Below are positions 40,249-48,516 of a stretch of 64,000 nucleotides of DNA, piece by piece. The position numbers were made by a program, and so were the translations under genes. Under the pieces are notes generated by a model, which worked only from the letters and a program-made list of their open reading frames with translations, searched no databases and had not been told where the DNA came from. Within the stretch, counting starts at the first letter, position 1. The number at the start of each line of letters is the position of its first letter. The DNA is from DASUCS01 sp041166385 (lineage in GTDB: Bacteria > Actinomycetota > Acidimicrobiia > Acidimicrobiales > JACDCH01): the NCBI GenBank assembly GCA_041166385.1, contig JBEEFW010000038.1:20203-84202 (forward strand). Reading direction: 5' to 3'.

Positions 40249-40745
40249 CACAGTCTCCGGTACATGATCAGGAGGTCGACGTTGCCCTTGGTCGCGTGGC
40301 GAAAGCCTTCGGGGATCGTGCCGACGACGTCGAAGCCGAGCGATCGCCACAGCGCGACCGCCCCTTCGTTGGTCGCGACCACGGCGTTGAACTGCATGGC
40401 CAGATAGCCGAGCTCACGGGCTCGGTCGAGCACTGCTTCCGCCAGCAGTCGACCCATACCTCGCCCGGCGTTCGATGGGTCGACCATGAAGCTGGCGTTG
40501 GCCACGTGATCACCGAGGCCTAGCTGGTTCGGCTTGAGCGTCGCGGTCGCCACGATGCCGGCGTCTTCGTCGTCGACCACCCACACCTCGGCGGGCGGAG
40601 GCAGCATCCAGAACGAGCGGGCGTCGCCTTCCGACGTCGACGGTGACCACACATACGTCTCCCCCGCCTGCACGACCGCGTGCCAGATCGGCCAGATACC
40701 CGACCAGTCGTCCGGCCGGGCGAGGCGCGTGACCGGTGACGTCAC
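40248..40745 (-). CDS. GNAT-family N-acetyltransferase
   Basis: A 165-residue acetyltransferase. Motif A for acetyl-CoA is NAGRGMGRLLAEAVLDRARE, preceded by strand ATLKPNQLGLGDHVANASFM, and followed by MQFNAVVATNEGAVALWRSL, GFDVVGTIPEGFRH. The latter blocks resemble L-amino-acid or phosphinothricin acetyltransferase-like members. Overlaps the helD stop by 4 bp and the dehydrogenase start by one base. Acceptor unknown. Confidence 0.9.
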   Translation of the reverse strand: MTSPVTRLARPDDWSGIWPIWHAVVQAGETYVWSPSTSEGDARSFWMLPPPAEVWVVDDEDAGIVATATLKPNQLGLGDHVANASFMVDPSNAGRGMGRLLAEAVLDRARELGYLAMQFNAVVATNEGAVALWRSLGFDVVGTIPEGFRHATKGNVDLLIMYRRL

Positions 40746-42904
40746 TCGTGCAGACAGTCGGGCAACGGGCGCGCGTGCACGAGCGCCAGCCGCTTGGTCG
40801 ACCTCGTGAGCGCGACATACAACGCGCGCATGCCTTGCGCTTCCTCGTCGACGATGGCTGCCGGCTCGACGACGACGGTGGCGTCGAGCTCCAGACCTTT
40901 GCTGAGGCCGATAGGCACGATCGTGATGCGCTCGTCGAGACCGTTTCGGCTCGCCAAGCCGAACGGCACGCCTGCGGCGGTGAGGCCTGCGCTGACCTCG
41001 TCAATCAGTGCCGACGAGACGATGATGCCGACGTTCCCCGCGCCGACCTCGTCGAGCTCGACGAGTGACGCGGCGGCGACAGCCGCGCCGAGCCCGTCGG
41101 GCGAGTCGACGCCGACGAAGCGCGGCATCGTGCCCGCCTGACGGATCGAGCGCGGCGGCCGCAACTCCGGCGCAGCGGCGCGCAGCACACGGGCGGCCAG
41201 CTCCATGTTGGGCTCGGGGATGCGGTAGCCGATCGTGAGCTCGGCGCGACGGGCCGGACGGCGGTCGGGCAGGAGCGCCAGGATCTCTTCCCAGCTCGCG
41301 TGCGCCCATGCGCCGGTGGCTTGGGCGATGTCGCCGACGACGGTCATCGATCCGTTCAGCGATCGCCGGCCGAGCATTCGTAGTTGCATCGGCGACAAGT
41401 CCTGCGCCTCGTCGATCACGATGTGACCGTACGTGCGGACCTCGTCGTCGTCGGCGGTTCGGCCCTTGCGTCGCGGCCGGGCGCCGAGCAGTGCGCGCGC
41501 TTCGTCGAGCAGCGGGACGTCGTCGTTCGTGAACACGACCTCGTCGACGGAGTTCGACCGGACGCGGTAGAGCGCCTCGACTTCGGCGTCGTTGAACCGA
41601 GTGCCGGCCGCAGACTTCAGCAACGCGCGTGAGCCGAAAAGATCGTGCAGCAGTTGCGCCGGCGTCAGCACCGGCCACATCCAGTCGAGGGCCTCGCGCA
41701 CGGCCTGCGCATTGCGCAGGCGCTCACGCACGGCGCCGGCCTCGGCGTCGTTCCGGCTCGAGCGGGCGAGCGCTTCGTACACGGCTTGTTCGACGAAGCG
41801 CCGCCCGGCGTTGTGCGTGCGCGCCCGCCGTCGAGCGTCCGAGACGATCGCGGCGCTGTCGGCCACGGTCACGTGCAACGTCTCGATGCCGAAGCCGATG
41901 CGGAGGTCGTCGCGCAGCGGACGGCGACGATCGCGCACGGCGTTGGCGAGCATCTTCGCCATGCGCAGGTCGCCCTTGACGCGAGCCGTGGCCTGACCGT
42001 CGTTGCCCACGATGCTCATCGGATCGGCGAGCAGATCGGCGAGAACGACGAGCTCCACCCCCGCCTCGCCGAGCGACGGCAGCACCTGCTCGATGTAGCC
42101 GAGGAACAAGCGGTTGGGCCCGACGACGAGCACGCCTTGGCCCTCGAGCGGGAAGCGGTGCGTGTAGAGCAAGTACGCGGCGCGGTGGAGCGCGACGACG
42201 GTCTTGCCCGTGCCCGGGCCGCCCTGCACGACGAGCACGCCGGGCAGCGCGCCGCGGATGATCTCGTCCTGCTCGCCCTGGATCGTGGCGACGATGTCAG
42301 TGAGGCGGCCGGTGCGGCCGAGCTCGAGCGACGCGATGAGGCCCTGCCGGCCGCTGACTTCGCTGAGCACGCTCCCGTTGAACGGCGTGCCGTCCGGCGC
42401 GGCACCGAGGCGTGTGGCGGCCTCGCCGAAGAACTCGTCTTCGATGCCGAGCAACTGGCGACCGCGGGCTGCGAAGTGCCGGCGGCGGTCGAGCCCCATC
42501 GGGGCGCGGCCGGTGGCGCGATAGAAGGGCTCGGCGACAGGGGCTCGCCAGTCGACGACGATCGGTTCCTGACCCTCGTCGGCCACGGCGAGGCGCCCGA
42601 TGTAGAAGGTGTCGCCGTTGTCCTGATCGGCCTCAGGGGCGCGGTCGATGCGGCCGAAGATGAGCGATGCGTCGCCGAGCTCGAGATCGCGGAGGCGTCC
42701 GACGATCGTGTCCCAGATGACGTCGCGCTCGAAGCGAGCCTGCTCGGTGCCGCCACGGCCGACTTCCACCATCGAGCCCAGGCTGGCGGCGCGGCGGCGA
42801 GCGGCCTCGAGGCACTCGTACGCGTAGTCGACGTAGGCCTGTTCGGCTTCGAGATCGGGATGGAGAGCCAACCGTCCGCGGTCCTTGTCCGGGGAACAGA
42901 CCAT
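40742..42904 (-). CDS. helD: HelD-like SF1 helicase/RNA polymerase recycling factor
   Basis: A 720-residue UvrD/Rep-like ATPase of the HelD group. An N-terminal coiled-coil (about 15-75) leads to the HelD signature TFYIGRLAV and VDWRAPVAEPFYRA. Walker A is GGPGTGKT at 228-235, Walker B HIVIDEAQDLSPMQ, motif VVGDIAQATG, and motif VI ALYVALTRSTKRL. HelD removes RNA polymerase from stalled or terminated complexes and can confer rifampicin tolerance. The start ATG 42904 is adjacent to a possible -10, so a start a few codons later is possible. First gene of a leftward helD-GNAT-dehydrogenase unit. Confidence 0.9.
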   Translation of the reverse strand: MVCSPDKDRGRLALHPDLEAEQAYVDYAYECLEAARRRAASLGSMVEVGRGGTEQARFERDVIWDTIVGRLRDLELGDASLIFGRIDRAPEADQDNGDTFYIGRLAVADEGQEPIVVDWRAPVAEPFYRATGRAPMGLDRRRHFAARGRQLLGIEDEFFGEAATRLGAAPDGTPFNGSVLSEVSGRQGLIASLELGRTGRLTDIVATIQGEQDEIIRGALPGVLVVQGGPGTGKTVVALHRAAYLLYTHRFPLEGQGVLVVGPNRLFLGYIEQVLPSLGEAGVELVVLADLLADPMSIVGNDGQATARVKGDLRMAKMLANAVRDRRRPLRDDLRIGFGIETLHVTVADSAAIVSDARRRARTHNAGRRFVEQAVYEALARSSRNDAEAGAVRERLRNAQAVREALDWMWPVLTPAQLLHDLFGSRALLKSAAGTRFNDAEVEALYRVRSNSVDEVVFTNDDVPLLDEARALLGARPRRKGRTADDDEVRTYGHIVIDEAQDLSPMQLRMLGRRSLNGSMTVVGDIAQATGAWAHASWEEILALLPDRRPARRAELTIGYRIPEPNMELAARVLRAAAPELRPPRSIRQAGTMPRFVGVDSPDGLGAAVAAASLVELDEVGAGNVGIIVSSALIDEVSAGLTAAGVPFGLASRNGLDERITIVPIGLSKGLELDATVVVEPAAIVDEEAQGMRALYVALTRSTKRLALVHARPLPDCLHE

Positions 42905-42912
42905 GCTATAGG
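42905..42912. promoter_or_regulatory. Possible shared promoter of helD and the EEP gene
   Basis: GCTATAGG holds TATAGG rightward (about 23 nt before ATG 42936, leaving room for the GGGAGG ribosome-binding site) and TATAGC leftward, directly at the helD ATG. The two start codons are separated by 31 bp. Confidence 0.4.
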
Positions 42913-42935
42913 TGACGGGGTACTCGGGAGGGCGG

Positions 42936-43745
42936 ATGGCGATCGAGAGCCGATTACGAGTGATGTCCTGGAACCTGTGGTGGCGGTTCGGGCCATGGGA
43001 GGAGCGGCTACCGGCCATCAGGGCGACGTTGGCGGCGGCCGATGCCGACGTCATCGGGTTGCAGGAGGTCTGGGACGACGGCGAGCGCAACCAGGCGGCT
43101 GAGCTGGCCGAGGAACTCGGCTACGAGCACGTGTATGCCAGCCGGGTCGACATCGACGGCGTGCAGCTCGGCAACGCCGTGCTGTCGCGCTGGCCGATCG
43201 AGTTCCACGAGACGATGCCGCTGCCCGCGCCGCCGGGCTCGGAGGAGTTTCGGGTGTGCCTGCGCGCCGACATCGCCGGGCCGCGAGGCACCTTTCAGCT
43301 CTACACAACGCATCTGAACTGGCGGTTCGACCAGAGCCACGTGCGCCAGGAGCAGATTCGCACGATCGCTCGCTTCATCGACGATGGACCGGAGCGCACC
43401 TACCCGCCGGTCTTGTGCGGCGACTTCAACGCGTCGCCCGACTCATACGAGATCTGGATGCTCACCGGACGCACGACCGTTCCGGTGTGGAAGCTCGTGT
43501 TCCATGACGCGTGGGAGGCGGCGATCGAGAAGAACGGTTCGTTCGACGGCATGACGTGGTCGAACGCGAACCCGTTCGCCGCGGACGGGTTCGAACCGAA
43601 TCGCCGAATCGACTATGTGTTCGCGGGCTGGCCGAAGCAGGACGGCGCGGGGCACATCGTCAAATGCTCGGTCGTCGGCAAGGATCCGATCGACGGCATC
43701 CACCCGAGCGACCACTACGCGGTCGTCGCCGAGCTGCGCTACTGA
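42936..43745 (+). CDS. Endonuclease/exonuclease/phosphatase (EEP) family hydrolase
   Basis: A 269-residue metal-dependent phosphoesterase. Asn13 (VMSWNLWW), Glu44 (IGLQEVWD), the DxN pair in CGDFNASPDS near 165-173, and the terminal Asp-His in SDHYAVVAEL are all present, with His in YTTHLNWRF. Substrates could be DNA, a phosphoinositide, or another phosphodiester. No signal peptide. ATG 42936 is chosen because GGGAGGG lies just upstream; a longer GTG start (42912) would lie on the -10 box. Confidence 0.88.
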   Translation: MAIESRLRVMSWNLWWRFGPWEERLPAIRATLAAADADVIGLQEVWDDGERNQAAELAEELGYEHVYASRVDIDGVQLGNAVLSRWPIEFHETMPLPAPPGSEEFRVCLRADIAGPRGTFQLYTTHLNWRFDQSHVRQEQIRTIARFIDDGPERTYPPVLCGDFNASPDSYEIWMLTGRTTVPVWKLVFHDAWEAAIEKNGSFDGMTWSNANPFAADGFEPNRRIDYVFAGWPKQDGAGHIVKCSVVGKDPIDGIHPSDHYAVVAELRY

Positions 43746-43751
43746 CAGAGC

Positions 43752-43799
43752 AAATCCCACTCATACGTACACAGTTTTGTGTACGTATGAGTGGGATTT
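43752..43799. repeat. 48-nt hairpin element, AAATCC family copy 1 (perfect 22-bp arms)
   Basis: Perfect 22 bp arms (43752-43773 and 43778-43799) around a GTTT loop; ends AAATCC/GGATTT. It lies 6 nt after the EEP stop and 9 nt before the end of the convergent His-rich gene, so it should act as a bidirectional terminator. Aligns ungapped with 61603-61650: ends and loop conserved, arms changed in a paired manner. Confidence 0.85.
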
Positions 43800-43808
43800 C
43801 GTTGGGGG

Positions 43809-44249
43809 CTAGTGGTGGAAGAGGTCGCCGAGGCCGGTGTCGTGGTGCTGCACATCGTGCTGGACGTCGTGCGGCTGGTCGTGGCCGAGGTCGTGGAGCG
43901 CGTCGTGCAGCCCGTGACCTTCGTGCAGCCCTTCGTGCAGTGAGTGGTGGTGATCGCCTTCGAAGCCGAGACCGAGCGAATGCGACACCGAATCATGCAG
44001 CCCGTCGAGCCCTTCGTGGAGCCCGTCGTGACCGAAGTCGTGCTCGAGGTGGCCGACCTCGGCATGACCACCGATGTGCTCTCCCACGCCGGTCCCGATC
44101 GCATCGAACAGTCCGTGCTCGGTGCCGGGCTCATGGCCCGGCTGCTCACTTCCGAGGTTCACATCGTGCAATTCGGGATCGTGGGCGCCGAGGCCAAATC
44201 CGTGGTCGTGCTTGCCATGATCCGCGTTGTCCACTCGCATGACGTCCAT
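43809..44249 (-). CDS. Histidine-rich repetitive protein
   Basis: A 146-residue soluble protein, by my count 30 histidines (about one in five), rich in Asp, Glu, Gly and Leu, with no cysteine. Short irregular units such as LHEGLDGLHD, LHEGLHEGHGLHDALHD and GHDQPHDVQHD suggest a helical or disordered metal-binding chain. No signal peptide is seen. ATG 44249 follows AGGGGAC at the right spacing, and fits better than upstream ATGs. Possible roles are nickel/zinc/copper buffering, or a homologue of the GLGDLFHH-ending actinobacterial repeats. Function unknown. Confidence 0.65.
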   Translation of the reverse strand: MDVMRVDNADHGKHDHGFGLGAHDPELHDVNLGSEQPGHEPGTEHGLFDAIGTGVGEHIGGHAEVGHLEHDFGHDGLHEGLDGLHDSVSHSLGLGFEGDHHHSLHEGLHEGHGLHDALHDLGHDQPHDVQHDVQHHDTGLGDLFHH

Positions 44250-44359
44250 CGTCCCCTTACCAAGGCCCCGTGTCCAGGCTTGCAACGTCATTGGCATCAT
44301 GACGGTTCCCGTCCGACCCGGATTTCGTTGGGCACTCGTCGGGCCGCGAGCATGGGGTC

Positions 44360-45322
44360 GTGGAAGCAATAGGCCTCGTACTCGGGGCCGGCGGTGTTGT
44401 CGGCGGGGCGTATCACGCAGGAGCGCTCGCCGCGTTGGCGGAGGCGGCGAACTGGGACGCTCGTGACGCCGAGGTGATCGTCGGCACATCTGCTGGCTCG
44501 ATCGCCGGTGCCGCGTTGCGCGCCGGGTTGTCCGGCGCTGATCAGTTCGCTCGGTCGACCAGCGGCGAACTGTCGCCGGAAGGTGTGCGGCTCGTCGGCG
44601 CGATGGCACCGATCGCCGACCTCCCCGCGCGACCGCCGTTCCCGCGCGGCCTGCCGTTGCCGGCATCACCGCAACTCGCCGCCACCGCGCTGCTACCCCC
44701 GTGGCGGGCGCGCCCGACCGCGGCGCTCGCCGGCCTGCTACCCGCGGGCAGCGTGCCGACCACGCCGATCGGCGATCGCATTCGCATGATGTTCGACGAC
44801 GAGTGGCCCGACCGCGCGTTGTGGATCTGCGCGTTGCGTCTTCGTGATGGACAACGCGTCGTGTTCGGCCGCGACGACGTCAACGTCCCCGACGTGGGCG
44901 TCGCCGTCGAGGCGTCGTCGGCCATCCCGGGCTACATGCAACCTGTTGCGATCTGCGGTGAAACCTACGTCGACGGTGGCGCGCACTCGCCGAGCAACGC
45001 CGATCTGCTGGCCGGCCTCGGGCTCGACCTCGTCGTCGTGATCTCCACCATGTCGGCCCCGTGGACCGCGCTGCGGCCGTCGCCCAACATCGGCAGTCGC
45101 GCCTTGGCGTCGTGGGTGCTCGAACGTGAGGTGCGCGCGATTCGAGCGAGCGGCACACCGGTGCTCGTCCTCGAACCGACGGCCGAAGATCTTGCGGTCA
45201 TGGGTACCAACGCGATGGATCCGGCGCGGCGCGCCGTGGTCGCCGAACAGGCGCGCAGCACGACCGTGCAGCGCTTGGCGCATCCGGCGGCGGCAGATCT
45301 CGTCGCGCATCTCGCTGCATGA
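44360..45322 (+). CDS. Patatin-like phospholipase (second paralogue)
   Basis: A 320-residue serine hydrolase with the same motif set as the gene at 29302: oxyanion loop LGAGGVVGGAYHAGALAALA, nucleophile GTSAGSIAG and Asp in DGGAHSPSNADLL. A Pro-rich, mid-protein segment (PARPPFPRGLPLPASPQLAA) is its own. Start GTG 44360. The hemE gene follows 7 bp downstream, so it may be cotranscribed with the haem genes, though no functional link is known. Confidence 0.87.
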   Translation: MEAIGLVLGAGGVVGGAYHAGALAALAEAANWDARDAEVIVGTSAGSIAGAALRAGLSGADQFARSTSGELSPEGVRLVGAMAPIADLPARPPFPRGLPLPASPQLAATALLPPWRARPTAALAGLLPAGSVPTTPIGDRIRMMFDDEWPDRALWICALRLRDGQRVVFGRDDVNVPDVGVAVEASSAIPGYMQPVAICGETYVDGGAHSPSNADLLAGLGLDLVVVISTMSAPWTALRPSPNIGSRALASWVLEREVRAIRASGTPVLVLEPTAEDLAVMGTNAMDPARRAVVAEQARSTTVQRLAHPAAADLVAHLAA

Positions 45323-45329
45323 GGCGGAC

Positions 45330-46361
45330 GTGAGTTCGAACTTCCTCGCCGCTTGTCGAGCGGAGCCGCACGACCGGGTGCCCGTGTGGTTCATGCGCCA
45401 GGCCGGACGGTCGCTTCCCGAGTACCGGGCGCTCCGCGGCGAGGGCAGCATTCTCGATGCGATCCGCCAGCCGAAGCTGGCCGCTGAGTTCACATTGCAA
45501 CCCGTACGGCGCTACGGCGTCGACGCCGCCATCCTCTACTCCGACATCGTCGTGCCGGTGGCCGCCATCGGGTTCGGTGTCGACATTGCCCCCGGAACCG
45601 GCCCGGTGGTGGCCGAACCGTTCCGGTCGAAGGCCGACCTCGAACGGTTGCGCCCGCTCGACGCGGAGCGCGACACGCCATTCGTGCTCGAGACGGTGGC
45701 GACCGTCGTCGACGCGTTGCCGGACGACGTGCCGTTGATCGGATTCGCGGGCGCGCCGTTCACGGTCGCGTCGTACCTCATCGAGGGGCAGCCGTCGCGC
45801 ACCTATACGAAGACCAAGGCGCTGATGCACAGCGATCCGGATCTCTGGAGCGCGCTGGCCGATCGGCTCGCTGATCTCGCGATCGCTTCCCTCCGATCAC
45901 AGGTCGAGGCAGGAGCGCGGGCGGTGCAGCTCTTCGACAGCTGGGCCGGCGCGCTCAGCCCGGCGCACTACGAGCGATTCGTGCTGCCGGCGTCGCGAAA
46001 GGTGTTCGAGGGCGTGGCCGACCTCGGCGTTCCTCGCATCCACTTCGGCGTCGACACGGGCGAGTTGCTCGGGCAGATGCGCGCCGCCGGCGCTGACGTC
46101 GTGGGGGTCGACTGGCGCACGCCGTTGTCCGTCGCTCGAGAACGCATCGGCGCCGACGTCGCGCTGCAAGGCAACCTCGACCCGGCGGTGTGTTTCGCTC
46201 CGTGGCCGGCGGTCGCCGACGAGGTGCGGGCGGTGCTGGCGGACAACGGTGGCCATCGGGGCCACATCTTCAACCTCGGTCATGGCGTGCTCCCCGACAC
46301 CGACCCAACCGTGCTCGAGCGCATCGTCGAACTCGTTCACCAAGAAGGGCGCGTCGCTTGA
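45330..46361 (+). CDS. hemE: Uroporphyrinogen decarboxylase
   Basis: A 343-residue TIM-barrel enzyme converting uroporphyrinogen III to coproporphyrinogen III. Signature one VWFMRQAGRSLPEYR and signature two IGFAGAPFTVASYLIEG are intact, and the Asp of ILYSDIVVPVAAIG is in place. HFGVDTGELLGQMRAAGADV and LQGNLDPAV match the C-terminal blocks. GTG 45330 gives the family's N-terminus; the longer frame upstream is shadowed by the patatin gene. The stop overlaps the hemH TTG start. Confidence 0.96.
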   Translation: MSSNFLAACRAEPHDRVPVWFMRQAGRSLPEYRALRGEGSILDAIRQPKLAAEFTLQPVRRYGVDAAILYSDIVVPVAAIGFGVDIAPGTGPVVAEPFRSKADLERLRPLDAERDTPFVLETVATVVDALPDDVPLIGFAGAPFTVASYLIEGQPSRTYTKTKALMHSDPDLWSALADRLADLAIASLRSQVEAGARAVQLFDSWAGALSPAHYERFVLPASRKVFEGVADLGVPRIHFGVDTGELLGQMRAAGADVVGVDWRTPLSVARERIGADVALQGNLDPAVCFAPWPAVADEVRAVLADNGGHRGHIFNLGHGVLPDTDPTVLERIVELVHQEGRVA

Positions 46362-47203
46362 CCACAGGTGTCGTCGTCATGGCGTACGGCACGCCGGCGT
46401 CGATGGACGGTGTCGAGGCGTACTACACGCACATTCGCCGGGGCCGGCCACCCACACCGGAACAGCTCGACGATCTGCGCGCGCGGTACGACGCGATCGG
46501 CGGGCTGTCGCCGCTGCGTGAGATCACCCGAGCGCAGTGCGATCGCCTCGCGTCGACGCTCGGCCCCGGCTATCGAGTCGAGCTCGGCTACAAGCACGCG
46601 AGCCCGTTCATCGAAGACGCGGCCGCGGGACTCGGCGGTGACGTCGTCGGGCTCGTGCTCGCACCGCACTACAGCCGCGGCTCCATCGGTGAGTACGTCG
46701 AGCGGCTCGGCCATCCCGCGATCGAGTCGTGGCACGACCTGCCCGAATGGCGCTCGTTTCAAGCGCAAGCGATCCGCACCGCCCTGAAGGATCTTCCGCC
46801 CCGCACGACCGTGCTGTTCACCGCGCACTCGTTGCCGGAGCGTGTACTCGACGGCGACATCTATCCCGATGAGCTGTTGGCGTCGGCCACCGCTATCGCC
46901 AAGGAGGCGAACCTCGATGACGGGGCGTGGTCGGTGGCGTGGCAGTCGGCGGGCCGCACGCCGGACCCGTGGCGGGGCCCGGACGTGGGCGAGGTGATCG
47001 CCGACCTCGACTCGGACGGCGTGCTCGTCTGCCCGCAGGGGTTCACCGCCGACCACCTCGAGCTGTTGTACGACCTCGACATCGTCGCGAGACAGCGCGC
47101 CGAACAGGCAGGCATCACGTTCGCACGCACGGCGATGGTCAACGACGACGCGGCCGTGCTCGGCGCGCTCGCCGAGCGGGTGCGATCCTTCTCGCCCACA
47201 TGA
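46358..47203 (+). CDS. hemH: Ferrochelatase (probably coproporphyrin ferrochelatase)
   Basis: A 281-residue chelatase. Start is TTG 46358 (TTGA overlap with hemE), since the first strand VVVMAYGTPAS must be included. GGLSPLREITRAQ, APHYSRGSIGEYV, TAHSLPERV (active-site His) and CPQGFTADHLELLYDLD (Glu) are conserved. In Actinobacteria HemH usually inserts iron into coproporphyrin III (CpfC), and neighbouring hemY would make that substrate. No ChdC/HemQ gene lies in the window. The chain is a little short. Confidence 0.93.
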   Translation: MTTGVVVMAYGTPASMDGVEAYYTHIRRGRPPTPEQLDDLRARYDAIGGLSPLREITRAQCDRLASTLGPGYRVELGYKHASPFIEDAAAGLGGDVVGLVLAPHYSRGSIGEYVERLGHPAIESWHDLPEWRSFQAQAIRTALKDLPPRTTVLFTAHSLPERVLDGDIYPDELLASATAIAKEANLDDGAWSVAWQSAGRTPDPWRGPDVGEVIADLDSDGVLVCPQGFTADHLELLYDLDIVARQRAEQAGITFARTAMVNDDAAVLGALAERVRSFSPT

Positions 47204-48516
47204 CAGTGCGCATTGCCGTCGTCGGCGGCGGGATCACCGGCTTGGCCGCGGCGTACGAGCTGCGCGCGCTCGCGCCCGACGCCGAGATCGTCGTGTTCGA
47301 GGAGACCGACCGATTCGGCGGCAAGGTGGCCACCACCACGTTCGCCGGCCGGGCGATCGACGAAGGCGCCGACGCGTTCCTCGCGCGCGTGCCCTGGGGT
47401 CTGGAGTTGTGCCAGGAGCTCGGCATCGACGCGGAGCTCGTGTCGCCGGCACAACAGTCCGCGTATGTGTGGTTCGACGGTGAGCTGCGCCGGTTGCCCG
47501 GCGGGCTCGTGCTCGGCGTGCCCACGGACTTCGACGCGCTGGCCGCGTCGGGCATCGTGCGCGAGCCGGTCACCGTCCGGCCTTCGGCCGAGCTGCTCGG
47601 ACCTGACGACGACGTGGCCGTCGGCGCGCTGATCCGCGCGCAGTTGGGCGATGCCGTGTTCGAGCGGCTCGTGGATCCCCTTCTCGGCGGCATCAACGCG
47701 GGCGACGGCGATCGATTGAGTCTGCGCGCCGCGGCACCGCAGCTCGCGGCCGCGGCCGAACGCGACCGCGATCTCGTCGCGGCGCTGCGTACGCAGCCCC
47801 CGCCCGCGGCCGGTCCGGTGTTCTACGCTCCGGTCGGAGGCATGGGCGCGATCGTCGACGCGCTCGTCGAGTCGCTCACGGCGACGGGCGTCGAGTTGCG
47901 GGGCAGCTCCAGCGTCGACGACCTCGGCTCGCTCGCAGCCGATCACGTCGTGGTGACGGTGCCGGCGTACCGCGCCGCCGATCTCGTGCGGCACGCGGCG
48001 CCCGACGCCGCCGCCCTGCTCGACGGCATCGCGTACGCATCGGTCGCGCTCGTCACGCTCGCCTACCCGAACGCGGTCGTCGGGCGTGCCCTCGACGCCA
48101 GCGGCTTCCTCGTGCCTCGCACGCAAGGTCTGCTGATGACGGCGAGCTCGTGGTCGTCGTCGAAGTGGGCCCATCTCGCCGACGATTCGACGGTCGTGGT
48201 GCGCGTGTCAGCCGGGCGGTACGGCGACGACCGCGTCACCGAGCTCGACGACGAAGCACTGGTGCGCGCGCTCCTCGATGAAGTCGCGACGACGACGGAG
48301 ATCGAGGGCGAGCCCGCCGACGTCATGGTGCGGCGCTGGCCGCAGTCGTTCCCGCAGTACGAGCCCGGGCATCTCGACCGAGTCGCCGAAACCGAACGCT
48401 CGCTCTCAGCCGCGCTCCCCCATGTCGTGCTCGCGGGCGCGGCGCTGCGCGGCATCGGCGTGCCCGCCTGCATCCGCCAGGGCCGCGACGCTGCCCGCGA
48501 GGTGTTGACCCGATGA
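47200..48516 (+). CDS. hemY: Coproporphyrinogen/protoporphyrinogen oxidase, HemY/CgoX type
   Basis: A 438-residue FAD amine-oxidase-fold enzyme that oxidises coproporphyrinogen III (or protoporphyrinogen) to the porphyrin with oxygen. N-terminal dinucleotide motif VVGGGITGLAAAYEL, then EETDRFGGKVATT and IDEGADAFLARVPW; DPLLGGINAGDGDRLSLRAA is the substrate-pocket region, and AGAALRGIGVPACIRQGRDA closes the FAD site. ATG 47200 overlaps the hemH stop by 4 bp (ATGA), and its own end overlaps lnt by 4 bp. Confidence 0.94.
   Translation: MTVRIAVVGGGITGLAAAYELRALAPDAEIVVFEETDRFGGKVATTTFAGRAIDEGADAFLARVPWGLELCQELGIDAELVSPAQQSAYVWFDGELRRLPGGLVLGVPTDFDALAASGIVREPVTVRPSAELLGPDDDVAVGALIRAQLGDAVFERLVDPLLGGINAGDGDRLSLRAAAPQLAAAAERDRDLVAALRTQPPPAAGPVFYAPVGGMGAIVDALVESLTATGVELRGSSSVDDLGSLAADHVVVTVPAYRAADLVRHAAPDAAALLDGIAYASVALVTLAYPNAVVGRALDASGFLVPRTQGLLMTASSWSSSKWAHLADDSTVVVRVSAGRYGDDRVTELDDEALVRALLDEVATTTEIEGEPADVMVRRWPQSFPQYEPGHLDRVAETERSLSAALPHVVLAGAALRGIGVPACIRQGRDAAREVLTR

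Noticed and set aside
44320..44332. GGATTTCGTTGGG identical to the right flank of the hairpin at 43752
   Set aside because: Only 13 bp are shared and no left arm is present; too little to call an element copy.
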